Positions 18,660 to 28,445 of a DNA stretch of 62,466 bases are shown one piece after another. The notes beneath the pieces are model-generated. The model saw only the letters and a program-made list of their open reading frames with translations. It was not told where the DNA came from and did not search any database. The translations under genes and the position numbers were made by a program. This DNA comes from Hallella mizrahii. Lineage in GTDB: Bacteria > Bacteroidota > Bacteroidia > Bacteroidales > Bacteroidaceae. Position 1 is the stretch's first letter; the number at the start of each line of letters is the position of its first letter. The DNA lies in assembly GCF_009695775.1 (NCBI RefSeq), contig NZ_VUNG01000022.1, forward strand, positions 1-62,466. The letters are read 5' to 3'.

Positions 18660-19817
18660 ATGAATGGTTTAAAAAAATACTTTGACCGCATTCGACCCAA
18701 TTTCCAAGAAGGCGGGAAACTTCATGCCTTCAACAGCATTTATGAAGGCTTTGAGAGCTTCCTGTTCGTTCCCAATACTACGTCGGATTCCGGTGCCAGT
18801 ATTCACGACGCCTTAGACTCGAAGCGTATCATGAGCATCGTCGTCATCGCCCTGCTCCCTGCGCTGTTCTTCGGCATGTACAATGTAGGCTATCAGAATG
18901 CTGCGGCTGCCGGTAAACTGGCAGAGACTGGTTTTTGGTCACTCTTCTTCTATGGTTTCCTGGCAGTGTTGCCCAACCTGCTGGTGAGCTACATTGTCGG
19001 TCTGGGCATAGAGTTCGCGTGGGCTCAGTGGAAAGGCGAGGAGATTCAAGAAGGCTATCTGGTTTCCGGTATCATCATTCCGCTGATCATCCCAGTGACG
19101 ACTCCTTTATGGATGTTGGCCATTGCCGTTGCCTTTGCAGTCATCTTCGCCAAGGAGATCTTTGGCGGCACAGGTATGAACATCTTCAACGTGGCTATTG
19201 CTGCCCGTATGTTCCTGTTCTTCTCTTATCCCAGCAAGATGACGGGTGACTCGGTGTGGGTAAGCACTGATTCCATCTGTGGCCTCGGCTATCAGTTGCC
19301 CGATGGGTTCACGGCCGCTACACCGTTGGGTCAGATTGCCCAGGGCATTACGCCACAGTCAAGTCTGGCTGACATGGTCCTGGGTTTCATCCCTGGTTCT
19401 GTAGGTGAAACCTCTGTGATCGCCATTGCCATTGGTGCTGTCATTCTGTTATGGACAGGCATTGCCAGTTGGAAGACCATGCTGAGTGTCTTTGTCGGCG
19501 GCATTGCCATGGCTTTGATCTTTTCCGTGACGGGTAAGACACCGATTCCTTGGTATGAGCACATCGTGTTAGGTGGTTTCTGCTTTGGTGCCGTATTCAT
19601 GGCTACCGACCCTGTCACCTCTGCACGTACCGAGACCGGTAAGTATATCTATGGTCTCCTCATCGGTATCATGGCTGTAGTGGTGCGCGTGCTGAACCCC
19701 GGCTATCCCGAGGGAATGATGCTCGCTATTTTCTTCGGCAATATGTTTGCACCGCTGATCGACTACTGCGTCGTTCAATCCAACATCTCAAAGCGTGCCA
19801 AACGTTCTTCTAACTAA
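18660..19817 (+). CDS. nqrB: Na+-translocating NADH:quinone reductase subunit B
   Basis: 385 aa with about ten membrane helices; membrane core subunit. The FMN attachment motif DGFTAAT is seen at 215-221, so Thr221 should carry the phosphoester-linked FMN added by ApbE. The motif differs from the common SGAT version but keeps Asp and the acceptor Thr. NqrB also binds riboflavin and forms part of the Na+ channel. Lies 30 bp before nqrC. No apbE is in this window. Confidence 0.97.
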   Translation: MNGLKKYFDRIRPNFQEGGKLHAFNSIYEGFESFLFVPNTTSDSGASIHDALDSKRIMSIVVIALLPALFFGMYNVGYQNAAAAGKLAETGFWSLFFYGFLAVLPNLLVSYIVGLGIEFAWAQWKGEEIQEGYLVSGIIIPLIIPVTTPLWMLAIAVAFAVIFAKEIFGGTGMNIFNVAIAARMFLFFSYPSKMTGDSVWVSTDSICGLGYQLPDGFTAATPLGQIAQGITPQSSLADMVLGFIPGSVGETSVIAIAIGAVILLWTGIASWKTMLSVFVGGIAMALIFSVTGKTPIPWYEHIVLGGFCFGAVFMATDPVTSARTETGKYIYGLLIGIMAVVVRVLNPGYPEGMMLAIFFGNMFAPLIDYCVVQSNISKRAKRSSN

Positions 19818-19847
19818 TCAAGCAGACGACATTATATAATATAAGGT

Positions 19848-20552
19848 ATGAAAACAAATTCCAATTCTTATACGATTGTCTATGCTGCCGTTCTTGTGGT
19901 GATCGTTGCCTTCTTGCTGGCCTTTGTCTTTCAGGCATTGCGTCCGGCGCAGGAAGCTAATGTGGCACTTGACAAGCAGAAGCAGATACTCTATTCGCTC
20001 AACATTCGTGGCTTGCAGGATCAGGCTGCTGCCGCCAAATATAAAGAGGTGGTCACTGCCGACGAGATTATCGATGCCAACGGCAATGTCGTTGACAAAG
20101 GCTCAAAGGGCGGCACAGCTGCCGGATTTAAACTCAACTCGGGGGATTTCAAGGCCGGCAAGTTGGCTGTGTATGTTTGTTCCGTCAATGGGCAGACCAA
20201 ATATGTGATTCCTGTCTATGGCATGGGATTGTGGGGACCGATCAGTGGCTATATCGCACTGAACGACGACAAGTCCACGATCTATGGTGCTTATTTCAAC
20301 CATGAGAGTGAGACGGCCGGACTGGGTGCTGAGATTAAGGACAACCAGAAGTGGCAAGAGAAATTCCAGGGCAAGAAGCTTTTCAAGGGTGACGATCGCA
20401 ATGCTATCGCCATCTCGGTATTGAAGAAGCGCGACAGCAATGATCCCAACTCTGTAGATGCCGTTACAGGTGCAACACTGACATCCAATGGTGTCACGGA
20501 TATGCTTCACGATTGTCTGGGACAATATATTAAATTTCTGAATGCTAAATAA
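19848..20552 (+). CDS. nqrC: Na+-translocating NADH:quinone reductase subunit C
   Basis: 234 aa. One N-terminal membrane helix (residues about 10-31) and a periplasmic domain. The FMN attachment motif is DAVTGATLTS at 204-213, with Thr210 the acceptor. It passes electrons between the Fe centre of NqrD/E and the NqrB FMN. Lies 12 bp before nqrD. Confidence 0.97.
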   Translation: MKTNSNSYTIVYAAVLVVIVAFLLAFVFQALRPAQEANVALDKQKQILYSLNIRGLQDQAAAAKYKEVVTADEIIDANGNVVDKGSKGGTAAGFKLNSGDFKAGKLAVYVCSVNGQTKYVIPVYGMGLWGPISGYIALNDDKSTIYGAYFNHESETAGLGAEIKDNQKWQEKFQGKKLFKGDDRNAIAISVLKKRDSNDPNSVDAVTGATLTSNGVTDMLHDCLGQYIKFLNAK

Positions 20553-20564
20553 TAAAGACGAATT

Positions 20565-21194
20565 ATGAGTTTATTCAGTAAGCAAAATAAAGAGGTGCTG
20601 GGTGGCCCGTTGAATATCAACAACCCGATCCTCGTTCAGATTCTCGGTATCTGCTCTGCATTGGCCGTGACATCTCAGCTCAAGCCGGCTATTGTCATGG
20701 GATTGGCCGTGACGGTGATTACGGCTTTCTCCAATGTGATCATTTCACTCATCCGCAAGACCATTCCAATGCGTATCCGCATCATCGTGCAGTTGGTCGT
20801 CGTTGCCGCACTGGTGACCATCGTTAGTCAGATTCTGAAGGCTGTGGCCTACGACGTGAGTGTTCAGCTCTCGGTGTATGTAGGACTGATCATCACCAAC
20901 TGTATCCTCATGGGTCGTCTGGAGGCTTTCGCCATGATGAACAAGCCTTGGCCGAGTTTCCTCGACGGTATCGGCAACGGTCTCGGCTATGCCATGATTC
21001 TGGTCATCGTCGGTGCTTTCCGTGAGTTCTTTGGCCGCGGTTCACTCCTTGGCTTCAAGATCATCCCTCAGAGCTTCTACGACGCAGGCTATGTCAATAA
21101 TGGTATGATGACCATGCCAGCCATGGCTCTTATCCTCTTGGGATGTGTCATTTGGGTTCACCGAGCCTATTTCTATAAAGAGGACAAGAAGTAA
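20565..21194 (+). CDS. nqrD: Na+-translocating NADH:quinone reductase subunit D
   Basis: 209 aa integral membrane subunit with six predicted helices. LGGPLNINNPILVQILGICS at the start and VTSQLKPAIVMGLAVT are typical. With NqrE it forms the inverted pair that holds an iron centre in the middle of the membrane; the Cys in the TNCILMGRLEAF block is the conserved ligand position. Length matches the family. Confidence 0.97.
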   Translation: MSLFSKQNKEVLGGPLNINNPILVQILGICSALAVTSQLKPAIVMGLAVTVITAFSNVIISLIRKTIPMRIRIIVQLVVVAALVTIVSQILKAVAYDVSVQLSVYVGLIITNCILMGRLEAFAMMNKPWPSFLDGIGNGLGYAMILVIVGAFREFFGRGSLLGFKIIPQSFYDAGYVNNGMMTMPAMALILLGCVIWVHRAYFYKEDKK

Positions 21195-21235
21195 GGTTTG
21201 TCGGTATTGATCATTATTAAAGCGATATTTCTATT

Positions 21236-21862
21236 ATGGAACATTTCTTTGGATTATTTTTCAGGTCGATCTTTGTCGACAACATGATATTCGCCTTCTT
21301 CCTCGGCATGTGCTCTTTCCTTGCCGTGTCGAAGAATGTGAAGACATCATTCGGATTGGGTATGGCCGTGACCTTCGTGTTGCTGGTCACCGTGCCCGTA
21401 GACTATCTGCTTCAGGTGTATGTCCTTGGACCGGATTGTCTGGTCAAGGGAGTAGACTTAAGCTATCTGAGCTTCATCCTGTTCATTGCCATTATCGCCG
21501 GTATCACCCAGCTGGTAGAGATGGCCGTGGAGAAGTACAGTCCCTCTTTGTATTCAGCACTGGGCATCTTCTTGCCTCTGATTGCTGTGAACTGCTGTAT
21601 CATGGGTGCTTCACTGTTCATGCAGCAGCGTATCAACATGGATCCGTCGAGTGCGCAGTACATAGGTTCCGTGTGGGACAGCATCGGCTATGCCCTCGGT
21701 AGCGGACTGGGTTGGACGTTGTCCATCGTCTCCATGGGCGCCATCCGTGAAAAGATGGAGTACAGCGATGTGCCCAAGCCTCTCCAGGGTATGGGCATCA
21801 CCTTCATCACTGTGGGCCTCATGGCTATGGCCATGATGTGCTTCTCAGGTATTAAATTTTAA
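21236..21862 (+). CDS. nqrE: Na+-translocating NADH:quinone reductase subunit E
   Basis: 208 aa integral membrane subunit, paralogous to NqrD with inverted topology. Recognised by FFRSIFVDNMIFAFFLGMCS at the start and VNCCIMGASLF in the middle, whose Cys is an iron ligand. Forty-one bp after nqrD, 19 bp before nqrF. Confidence 0.97.
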   Translation: MEHFFGLFFRSIFVDNMIFAFFLGMCSFLAVSKNVKTSFGLGMAVTFVLLVTVPVDYLLQVYVLGPDCLVKGVDLSYLSFILFIAIIAGITQLVEMAVEKYSPSLYSALGIFLPLIAVNCCIMGASLFMQQRINMDPSSAQYIGSVWDSIGYALGSGLGWTLSIVSMGAIREKMEYSDVPKPLQGMGITFITVGLMAMAMMCFSGIKF

Positions 21863-21881
21863 GGAGAAGAAAACATAGATT

Positions 21882-23150
21882 ATGGGACAGTTTATATCAG
21901 TAAGTATCGCAGTCTTCCTTGCTGCGATTCTCCTTTTGGTCATCATCCTGCTCATTGCGAAGAAATATCTCTCGCCCAGCGGTAATGTGACCATCACAAT
22001 CAATGGTGACAAAAAACTCACGGTGCCCCAGGGCGACAGCCTGATGTCTACGCTCAATGCCAATGGCATCTTCCTGCCCTCTGCCTGCGGTGGCAAGGCC
22101 AGTTGCGGCCAGTGCAAGGTACAGGTGCTAAGCGGCGGCGGTGAGATCCTCGATTCAGAGCGCCCTCACTTCACACGTAAGCAGATCAAAGAGCATTGGC
22201 GTCTGGGATGCCAGACAAAGGTCAAAGGCGACTTCGACATTAAGATTCCGGAGTCCATCCTTGGCGTGAAGGAGTGGGAGTGCACCGTCATCTCCAACAA
22301 AAATGTCTCCAGCTTTATCAAGGAGTTCAAGGTGGCATTGCCACCGGGTGAGCACATGGACTTCATCCCGGGCTCTTATGCTCAGATCAAGATTCCGGCT
22401 TACGATTGCATCGACTATGACAAGGACTTCGACAAGAGCATGATTGGAGACGAATATATCGGAGCTTGGAAAAAATTCAATATCTTCTCGCTGAAAGCTC
22501 ATAACCCGGAGCCTACCGTACGTGCTTATTCTATGGCCAACTATCCCGCTGAGGGCGACATCATTACGCTGACTGTGCGTATCGCTTCCACGCCGTTCCT
22601 GCCAAGACCACAGGTGGGCTTCCAGAATGTGCCGACAGGTATCGGGTCGTCTTATATCTTCAGCCTCAAGCCCGGTGACAAGGTGATGATGAGTGGTCCT
22701 TATGGAGACTTCCATCCGCGCTTCGATACTGGCAAAGAGATGATTTGGATCGGTGGTGGTGCCGGTATGGCTCCTCTGCGTTCTCAGATCATGCACATGA
22801 CCAAGACGCTGCACTGCACTGACCGTGAGATGCATTTCTTCTATGGTGCCCGTTCGCTGACAGAGGCCTTCTTCCTGGAGGACTTCTGGGAGCTGGAAAA
22901 GGAATTCCCCAATTTCCACTTCCATCTCTCTCTCGACCGTCCTGATCCCAAGGCCGACGCAGCCGGTGTGAAGTACTATGCCGGCTTTGCAGTGAACTGC
23001 ATCCGCGACACCTATCTCAAGGATCACGATGCACCGGAAGACTGCGAGTACTACCTTTGCGGTCCTCCAATGCTGATCAAGACCGTGACCGACTATCTCG
23101 ATTCTCTGGGTGTGGAGCCTGAGAATATCATGTACGACAATTTCGGGTAA
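21882..23150 (+). CDS. nqrF: Na+-translocating NADH:quinone reductase subunit F
   Basis: 422 aa. N-terminal membrane anchor (about 5-27), a plant-type 2Fe-2S ferredoxin domain with Cys69, Cys75, Cys78 and Cys110, then an FAD/NADH reductase domain (RAYSMANYPAEG for FAD; WIGGGAGMAPLRSQ and YLCGPPM for NADH). It is the NADH entry point of the pump. Last gene of the operon, followed 40 bp later by a strong terminator. Confidence 0.97.
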   Translation: MGQFISVSIAVFLAAILLLVIILLIAKKYLSPSGNVTITINGDKKLTVPQGDSLMSTLNANGIFLPSACGGKASCGQCKVQVLSGGGEILDSERPHFTRKQIKEHWRLGCQTKVKGDFDIKIPESILGVKEWECTVISNKNVSSFIKEFKVALPPGEHMDFIPGSYAQIKIPAYDCIDYDKDFDKSMIGDEYIGAWKKFNIFSLKAHNPEPTVRAYSMANYPAEGDIITLTVRIASTPFLPRPQVGFQNVPTGIGSSYIFSLKPGDKVMMSGPYGDFHPRFDTGKEMIWIGGGAGMAPLRSQIMHMTKTLHCTDREMHFFYGARSLTEAFFLEDFWELEKEFPNFHFHLSLDRPDPKADAAGVKYYAGFAVNCIRDTYLKDHDAPEDCEYYLCGPPMLIKTVTDYLDSLGVEPENIMYDNFG

Positions 23151-23190
23151 ACCTATGCAAACCATAGGGATACATACATAAACTACACAG

Positions 23191-23217
23191 AAGCCGCTGT
23201 ATTTCAGCGGCTTTTTT
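23191..23217 (+). terminator. Intrinsic terminator of the nqr operon
   Basis: A perfect 9-bp stem (AAGCCGCTG at 23191-23199, CAGCGGCTT at 23205-23213) with a 5-nt loop, followed by a run of T to 23217. Confidence 0.92.
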
Positions 23218-23361
23218 GTATATACGTATCAGGACTCATAGCGTATCCATAAGCCTTGCTTTTTCAGCGATTAATTTTATTTTAATGAAAAGACGATGCT
23301 GTATCATAGAAAATATGTAAATTTGTAAATCGTAAAAATGTATATGAATATAAAATAAGAT

Positions 23362-24636
23362 ATGTCAGAGCCATTAGCAGAACGCATGCGGCCGCAGACG
23401 CTCGACGACTATGTCGGGCAGGACCATCTTGTGGGGCAGAATGGAGTGTTGCGGCGGATGATAGCGTCGGGGCATGTAAGCTCCTTCATCTTGTGGGGAC
23501 CTCCCGGAGTCGGCAAGACGACGTTGGCGCAGATCATCGCCCACACGCTTAAGGTGCCGTTCTATACACTCAGTGCCGTTACCAGCGGTGTGAAGGAAGT
23601 TCGGGATGTCATTGCCCGTGCCAAGCAGGGACGGTTCTTCCAGGAGCAGTCTCCCATCCTGTTTATCGATGAGATCCACCGCTTTTCCAAATCACAACAG
23701 GACTCGCTGTTGGGGGCGGTTGAGCAAGGAGTGGTGACACTTATCGGTGCCACGACAGAGAATCCTTCCTTCGAGGTGATCCGTCCCTTGCTCTCTCGTT
23801 GCCAGCTGTATGTACTCAAGTCGCTTGGCAAGGACGATCTGCTGAAGATCCTTCATCGCGCCATTACGACGGACACGGTGCTGAGCAAACGACATATAGA
23901 GTTGAAGGAGACGGGTGCCATGCTCAGATACAGTGGGGGTGACGCGCGCAAGCTGCTTAATATATTGGAGTTGGTGGTAGGTGCAAACGACACTTCCGAT
24001 ATTGTCATCACAGACGCTCTGGTCGAAGACCGCCTTCAGACCAATCCGCTGGCCTACGACAAGGATGGTGAGATGCACTACGACATCATCTCGGCTTACA
24101 TCAAGAGCATCCGAGGCTCAGACCCCGATGCCGCCCTCTATTGGATGGCAAGGATGATAGAGGGAGGCGAAGACCCGCAGTTCATAGCGCGTCGCCTGGT
24201 TATCTCTGCCGCGGAAGACATAGGGCTTGCCAACCCCAACGCACTGCTCTTGGCCAATGCCGCCTTTGATGCCGTCATGAAGATCGGCTGGCCTGAGGGG
24301 CGTATTCCTCTTGCCGAGGCCACTGTCTATTTGGCGACGAGCCCGAAGAGCAACTCTGCTTATCTGGGCATTGACACAGCACTCTCTGAAGTCAGAAAGT
24401 CTGGCAACCAACCCGTCCCCTTACCCTTGCGCAATGCGCCCACCAAGCTGATGGCAGAGCTCGGATACCACGACGGATATAAATATCCTCATGACTACCC
24501 CGGCAACTTCACGCCTCAGCAATATCTTCCCGATGATCTGAAGAACCAGCGCTTCTGGCATGCCCAGCATTCCACCTCGGAAGAGAAGCTTTACCAGCGC
24601 ATGCTCAACTGTTGGGGCGACCGGTATAAGGAATAA
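23362..24636 (+). CDS. rarA: Replication-associated recombination protein A (AAA+ ATPase)
   Basis: 424 aa, usual length for RarA/MgsA. Walker A WGPPGVGKTT (Gly46-Thr54), Walker B FIDEIHRF (Asp103-Glu104), sensor 1 GATTENPSFEV, and the C-terminal tetramerisation part (PKSNSAYLGIDTALSEVRKS, YPHDYPGNFTPQQYLPDDL) are all present. RarA acts at stalled replication forks together with SSB and RecA. It stands alone after the nqr terminator; a possible -7 box TAAATTTG lies at 23318-23325. Confidence 0.95.
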   Translation: MSEPLAERMRPQTLDDYVGQDHLVGQNGVLRRMIASGHVSSFILWGPPGVGKTTLAQIIAHTLKVPFYTLSAVTSGVKEVRDVIARAKQGRFFQEQSPILFIDEIHRFSKSQQDSLLGAVEQGVVTLIGATTENPSFEVIRPLLSRCQLYVLKSLGKDDLLKILHRAITTDTVLSKRHIELKETGAMLRYSGGDARKLLNILELVVGANDTSDIVITDALVEDRLQTNPLAYDKDGEMHYDIISAYIKSIRGSDPDAALYWMARMIEGGEDPQFIARRLVISAAEDIGLANPNALLLANAAFDAVMKIGWPEGRIPLAEATVYLATSPKSNSAYLGIDTALSEVRKSGNQPVPLPLRNAPTKLMAELGYHDGYKYPHDYPGNFTPQQYLPDDLKNQRFWHAQHSTSEEKLYQRMLNCWGDRYKE

Positions 24637-24742
24637 ACGACACGGGGCCAGACCTCTATCTTCACTTGATGCTAACTATATATATAAGGTGTCATATCAT
24701 CATTGACAAGGAATAAACATCAAAAGTAAAAGACATTAAATC

Positions 24743-25693
24743 ATGAATATTGTAGAACTTGACGGTTATGCCGCCAACCCTGGAGATCTGTCTTGGGAGC
24801 CTTTGAAGGCTTTTGGCGATCTCACCGTTTATCCACGAACAGCTCCCGAAGACGTGGTAGCGCGTGCAAAGGACGCTGATATCGTGTTGATCAATAAAGT
24901 CAATATGACAGACGAGATCATGGAGCAGCTGCCCCGGTTGAAATATATCGGTGTGCTGGCCACCGGCTATAATGTGGTGGATGTGGCTGCTGCCCATCGT
25001 CGCGGCATTGTGGTGACGAACATCCCTTCGTATAGCACCGAGAGCGTAGTACAGATGACCTTTGCTCACATTCTGAACATCACTAACCAGGTGGCCCACT
25101 ATGCTGAAGAGAATCGTCAGGGCAAATGGAGTCGCAATGCTGATTTCTGCTATTGGGACACACCGTTGCCAGAGTTGGCCGGGAAGACGATGGGTATCGT
25201 AGGACTCGGCCACATCGGCATGAGAGTGGCGCGCATCGCCTGTGACTTGGGAATGGATGTGTTTGCCTTGACCTCCAAAAATGCTTCTGACCTTCCCAAA
25301 GGCATACAGAAGACGACGCTGGAGGGGGTATTGGCTGTTTCAGACATACTTTCTCTCCATTGTCCTTTGACCAAAGACACCTATCATCTCATCGATACGA
25401 AGCGTTTGAAGTTGATGCGTCCGTCAGCAATCCTTATCAATACCGGGCGCGGACCTCTTGTCGACGAGACGGCTGTGGCCAGTGCTTTGGCAAAGGGAGA
25501 GCTTGCTGCCTATGGTGCGGACGTGATGACCGAGGAACCACCACGGGCCGACAATCCTCTCTTTGCCCAGCCTCATGCCTATATCACTCCGCATATCGCG
25601 TGGGCTACGAAGGAAGCAAGGGGACGGCTGATGAAAATATGCGTAGAGAACATTAAAGCGTTTGTTGAAGGCAGAGACTTGAATCGTGTTTAA
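24743..25693 (+). CDS. D-2-hydroxyacid dehydrogenase (glycerate dehydrogenase-like)
   Basis: 316 aa. Rossmann dinucleotide motif GLGHIG at 154-159. Catalytic residues of the family are in place: Arg236 (NTGRGPLVDE), Glu265 (TEEPP) and His284 (TPHIAWATKEAR). It should reduce a 2-ketoacid such as hydroxypyruvate or glyoxylate with NAD(P)H; the absence of a C-terminal ACT domain argues against a classic SerA. ATG at 24743. Substrate assignment is inference. Confidence 0.9.
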   Translation: MNIVELDGYAANPGDLSWEPLKAFGDLTVYPRTAPEDVVARAKDADIVLINKVNMTDEIMEQLPRLKYIGVLATGYNVVDVAAAHRRGIVVTNIPSYSTESVVQMTFAHILNITNQVAHYAEENRQGKWSRNADFCYWDTPLPELAGKTMGIVGLGHIGMRVARIACDLGMDVFALTSKNASDLPKGIQKTTLEGVLAVSDILSLHCPLTKDTYHLIDTKRLKLMRPSAILINTGRGPLVDETAVASALAKGELAAYGADVMTEEPPRADNPLFAQPHAYITPHIAWATKEARGRLMKICVENIKAFVEGRDLNRV

Positions 25694-25776
25694 ATCCTTC
25701 GGTTTGTGCAATCTGCTTAAGCACGGATTGAATGCTTGTTGAGAGTCTGTCCATAAATAGGAATCATCAATATAGA

Positions 25777-26433
25777 ATGTTTTATCACGATCCTGTTTTC
25801 ATCCATTCTGTTCAGCAGACGATAGAGATCTTAGGAACCCTGGCTTTTGCCATCTCCGGCATACGCCATGCTGCCGCCAGACGTTATGACTGGTTTGGAG
25901 GTTTTGTGTGCGGTTTCGTCGTAGCTATCGGCGGTGGTACTTTGCGCGATGTCATGTTGGGAGTGACTCCCTTCTGGATGACATCGCCGATGTATATCGT
26001 CTGCACCTTTCTTGCCCAGGCGATGGTGATACTCTTTGCGCGGTTGCTTCGTCATCTGGACAATGCCTGGTTTTTCTTCGACACGCTTGGCCTGGCTCTG
26101 TTCACGATAGCCGGCATACAGAAGACACTGGTCTGTGGGCATCCGTTTTGGGTGGCTATTGCCATGGGCTGTATCACTGGTTCGGCGGGCGGTGTCATCC
26201 GTGACCTGCTGCTCAATCGTCCGCCGGTGATCTTCCGGAAAGAGATCTATGCCATGGCGAGCATCTTGGGTGGACTGGTCTATTGGCTGATGACCTCCTT
26301 GCATGTCAATGTGGCGGTCACCGTGGTGGTGGTGTTTGTCATCATTGTGGCAGTCAGAATATTAGCGGTGAAATACCATCTCTCTCTGCCTATACTTAAA
26401 GATGAAGAACTGAAAAAAGACGATAGTCAGTAG
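25777..26433 (+). CDS. Trimeric intracellular cation (TRIC) channel family protein, UPF0126
   Basis: 218 aa from ATG 25777 (MFYHDPVFIHSVQQTIEILG); an earlier in-frame ATG at 25732 would add 15 polar residues that do not fit the family. Two similar halves of three to four helices each carry the glycine-rich repeats AIGGGTLRDVMLG and ITGSAGGVIRDLLLNRPPVI, the UPF0126 signature. Bacterial TRIC homologues are K+-permeable trimeric channels in the inner membrane. It ends in a short charged tail. Lies 83 bp after the dehydrogenase. Confidence 0.88.
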   Translation: MFYHDPVFIHSVQQTIEILGTLAFAISGIRHAAARRYDWFGGFVCGFVVAIGGGTLRDVMLGVTPFWMTSPMYIVCTFLAQAMVILFARLLRHLDNAWFFFDTLGLALFTIAGIQKTLVCGHPFWVAIAMGCITGSAGGVIRDLLLNRPPVIFRKEIYAMASILGGLVYWLMTSLHVNVAVTVVVVFVIIVAVRILAVKYHLSLPILKDEELKKDDSQ

Positions 26434-26485
26434 GAGAGAGCGAAATATTTTTCCTTTGGTTTGATAAAGACATGCAGTTGTAACA

Positions 26486-26517
26486 TTTGCTGGATTACAT
26501 AGAAATTTGTAACTTTG
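26486..26517 (+). promoter_or_regulatory. Promoter of the DUF3575/DUF5119 genes
   Basis: -33 TTTG at 26486-26489 and -7 TAACTTTG at 26510-26517 with a 20-bp spacer, a textbook Bacteroidetes promoter. The start should be near 26523, about 30 nt before the ATG at 26555. Confidence 0.78.
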
Positions 26518-26554
26518 CAGCGAACTATATAAAATCTTGTTAGAAGAGAAGTTG

Positions 26555-27193
26555 ATGAAGATTTGCCAGTGTGTTAAGTTTGGGGGGCTTTGTGTGGCTT
26601 TCGCCTTCTCGCTCTTGTGTCATGGACAGAATCAGTCTATGAGGGGCGACAGCTTGCGACCTTTGTTTGCCATAAAAACCAATTTGCTTTATGACGCTTT
26701 GCTCACTCCAAACTTTGAGATAGAGAAAGACCTCGGATCCCGTCTGAGTCTCATGGCAGAAACGGCTTTTCCATGGTACACCTGGCACAACAATCTTCGG
26801 AGCTACGAAGTCTTTGAGGCTGGTGGTGAGCTGCGGTGGTGGGTAGAACACTCCCGCAAGGCGCCATTACGTCGGCTCACGGGAACTTTTGTGGGATGCT
26901 ACGGAGCCGGCGGCTATTACGATTTGGAATGGTCGGGCACCGGACATCGTGGTAGTTTCTGGTCTGCAGGATTGTCTGTAGGCTGTTCGCAGCGGATTGC
27001 ACGTCACTGGAATTTGGAGTACACTCTGAGCCTCGGCTATGTGGGAGGTCCCTACCGCAGTTATCAAGCCGATGCGGCTTATCGGCTCATCAAACCTGCG
27101 CACAATGGTCATCTATGTTATATCGGACCCACCAAGGCGAAGATTGCTTTAGTGTGGATGATTGGTAATAGAAAAGAAAGGGAGCGGCGATGA
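26555..27193 (+). CDS. DUF3575 domain-containing protein
   Basis: 212 aa from ATG 26555 (MKICQCVKFGGLCVAFAF), chosen because it gives a normal signal peptide and is preceded by GAAGAGAAG; a TTG at 26537 is less likely. After the signal comes FAIKTNLLYDALLTPNFEIE, the recognisable DUF3575 opening, then beta-strand-rich sequence (ETAFPWYTWHNNLRSYEVFE, GYYDLEWSGTGHRG). DUF3575 proteins are probably small outer-membrane barrels and are commonly encoded at the head of Bacteroidales fimbrillin loci, as here. It overlaps the next gene by 4 bp. Confidence 0.88.
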   Translation: MKICQCVKFGGLCVAFAFSLLCHGQNQSMRGDSLRPLFAIKTNLLYDALLTPNFEIEKDLGSRLSLMAETAFPWYTWHNNLRSYEVFEAGGELRWWVEHSRKAPLRRLTGTFVGCYGAGGYYDLEWSGTGHRGSFWSAGLSVGCSQRIARHWNLEYTLSLGYVGGPYRSYQADAAYRLIKPAHNGHLCYIGPTKAKIALVWMIGNRKERERR

Positions 27194-28224
27194 AGCACTA
27201 CATGATATTTCTTTTGACAGGGATACTGTTGCAGGGCTTCTGCTCATGTGGAGAGGATAGTTTTCTCAATCGTCGTGAATTGGGTGACAATCGCGGTGAG
27301 GTGACTGAGATGATGTTGTATGTCGATTGGAACAAGTATGCAGATGGCAAACCTACCGGCATGACGGCTTTCACCTATGGTGAAGAAGCTGGGAAGGCCT
27401 ATGCGGTGAGCAATAATGTCGACTCTATGTTGCTCAGCCGTCCCATGGACAAGTATCGTCTGCTTCTCTTCAATCTGTCCCCCGATGAGTATGGATCAAT
27501 GGATTTCCTTGATATGGACAATTTCGATTCGGCGCGAGTTATGCTTACGCCTATTACGCAGCGTCAGAATCACTCTTGGGATAAGGGGGTTGTCTATCAG
27601 CGTGATCCAGAACAACTCTACGTGGCTCGCGACACGCTTGACTTTTCCTATCAGTCATCGCAAGTGACTAAGCGAAGCTCTGATATGACTGACACTTGGC
27701 GCTATTCGGCGTTAGAGCAGCCTCAACCTTATGTCACGCAGCTCGTCATTCGTGTCAGGGTTATCGGCATCCGTAGTCTCAAGTCCGTAGAAGGAAGCAT
27801 TAGTGGTTTTTCGGCAGGCTATTATCTCGGCCGAAACTGTGGCACGGACTCCACGGGGACACAATTGCTCGACGCTTGGAAGATTACCGTTGACTCGGTG
27901 GGCGCTAACGATGGGTATATCACGACTTCTATCTCTACCTTTGGACTCCCCCCAAAAGCAGACCGTCAATCTTCTGATAATGTGCTGAAGCTTGCATTCA
28001 CGCTCGTAGACAACACTGTTCGTGTCTATACCGTCGATGTGGGAAACAAAATTGTGGAATTGCCGGATCTCGAGGTTGGGTCTAAACTGAAATATCAGAT
28101 GACACTCTACAGCAGTGTCGCTGATGTCAACTTGCCCAACGTTAAGCCTTCGGGCGAGGGGAGTGGCTTCAACGCTGAGGTCGACGACTGGGACAATGGG
28201 GGAGACTATGACATCGTGTTCTGA
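27190..28224 (+). CDS. DUF5119 domain-containing lipoprotein
   Basis: 344 aa. Signal peptide ending FCSC (Cys20) followed by GEDSFLNRRELGDNRGEVTE. The middle has VDWNKYADGKPTGMTAFTYG, a block seen in Bacteroidales DUF5119 proteins, which sit next to DUF3575 and fimbrillin genes. It is probably an outer-membrane-anchored accessory or anchor of a fimbria-like fibre. The 4-bp overlap with the DUF3575 gene suggests coupled translation. Function is inferred only from neighbourhood. Confidence 0.78.
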   Translation: MKHYMIFLLTGILLQGFCSCGEDSFLNRRELGDNRGEVTEMMLYVDWNKYADGKPTGMTAFTYGEEAGKAYAVSNNVDSMLLSRPMDKYRLLLFNLSPDEYGSMDFLDMDNFDSARVMLTPITQRQNHSWDKGVVYQRDPEQLYVARDTLDFSYQSSQVTKRSSDMTDTWRYSALEQPQPYVTQLVIRVRVIGIRSLKSVEGSISGFSAGYYLGRNCGTDSTGTQLLDAWKITVDSVGANDGYITTSISTFGLPPKADRQSSDNVLKLAFTLVDNTVRVYTVDVGNKIVELPDLEVGSKLKYQMTLYSSVADVNLPNVKPSGEGSGFNAEVDDWDNGGDYDIVF

Positions 28225-28231
28225 CGGCACT

Positions 28232-28252
28232 TGACAGTGCTCACGACTGTCA
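28232..28252 (+). other. Short hairpin after the DUF5119 gene
   Basis: TGACAGT and ACTGTCA form a 7-bp stem with a 7-nt loop just after the stop codon. There is no T-run, so it may weakly separate this transcript from the fimbrillin genes but is not a convincing intrinsic terminator. Confidence 0.35.
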
Positions 28253-28445
28253 CCATATGTGTCGGTTAGATGGATAAACTATGTTTTTTGTTGACAAAAG
28301 TCTGTTCGCTCCTTGTCTCAATCTAGAGAACGGCGGACAGATCTTTTTCGGCTTGAGACTGCCAAAAGTGGACTTTTGTACTTCTTTTTGCCTAATGAAG
28401 GTGTCATTTCAGTTAGTTGACTTGGTCATCTCAGTTGTTTTTAGC

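Noticed and set aside
22155..23165. 336-aa open frame antisense to nqrF
   Set aside because: Covers conserved FAD/NADH and 2Fe-2S coding sequence of nqrF; no independent motif.
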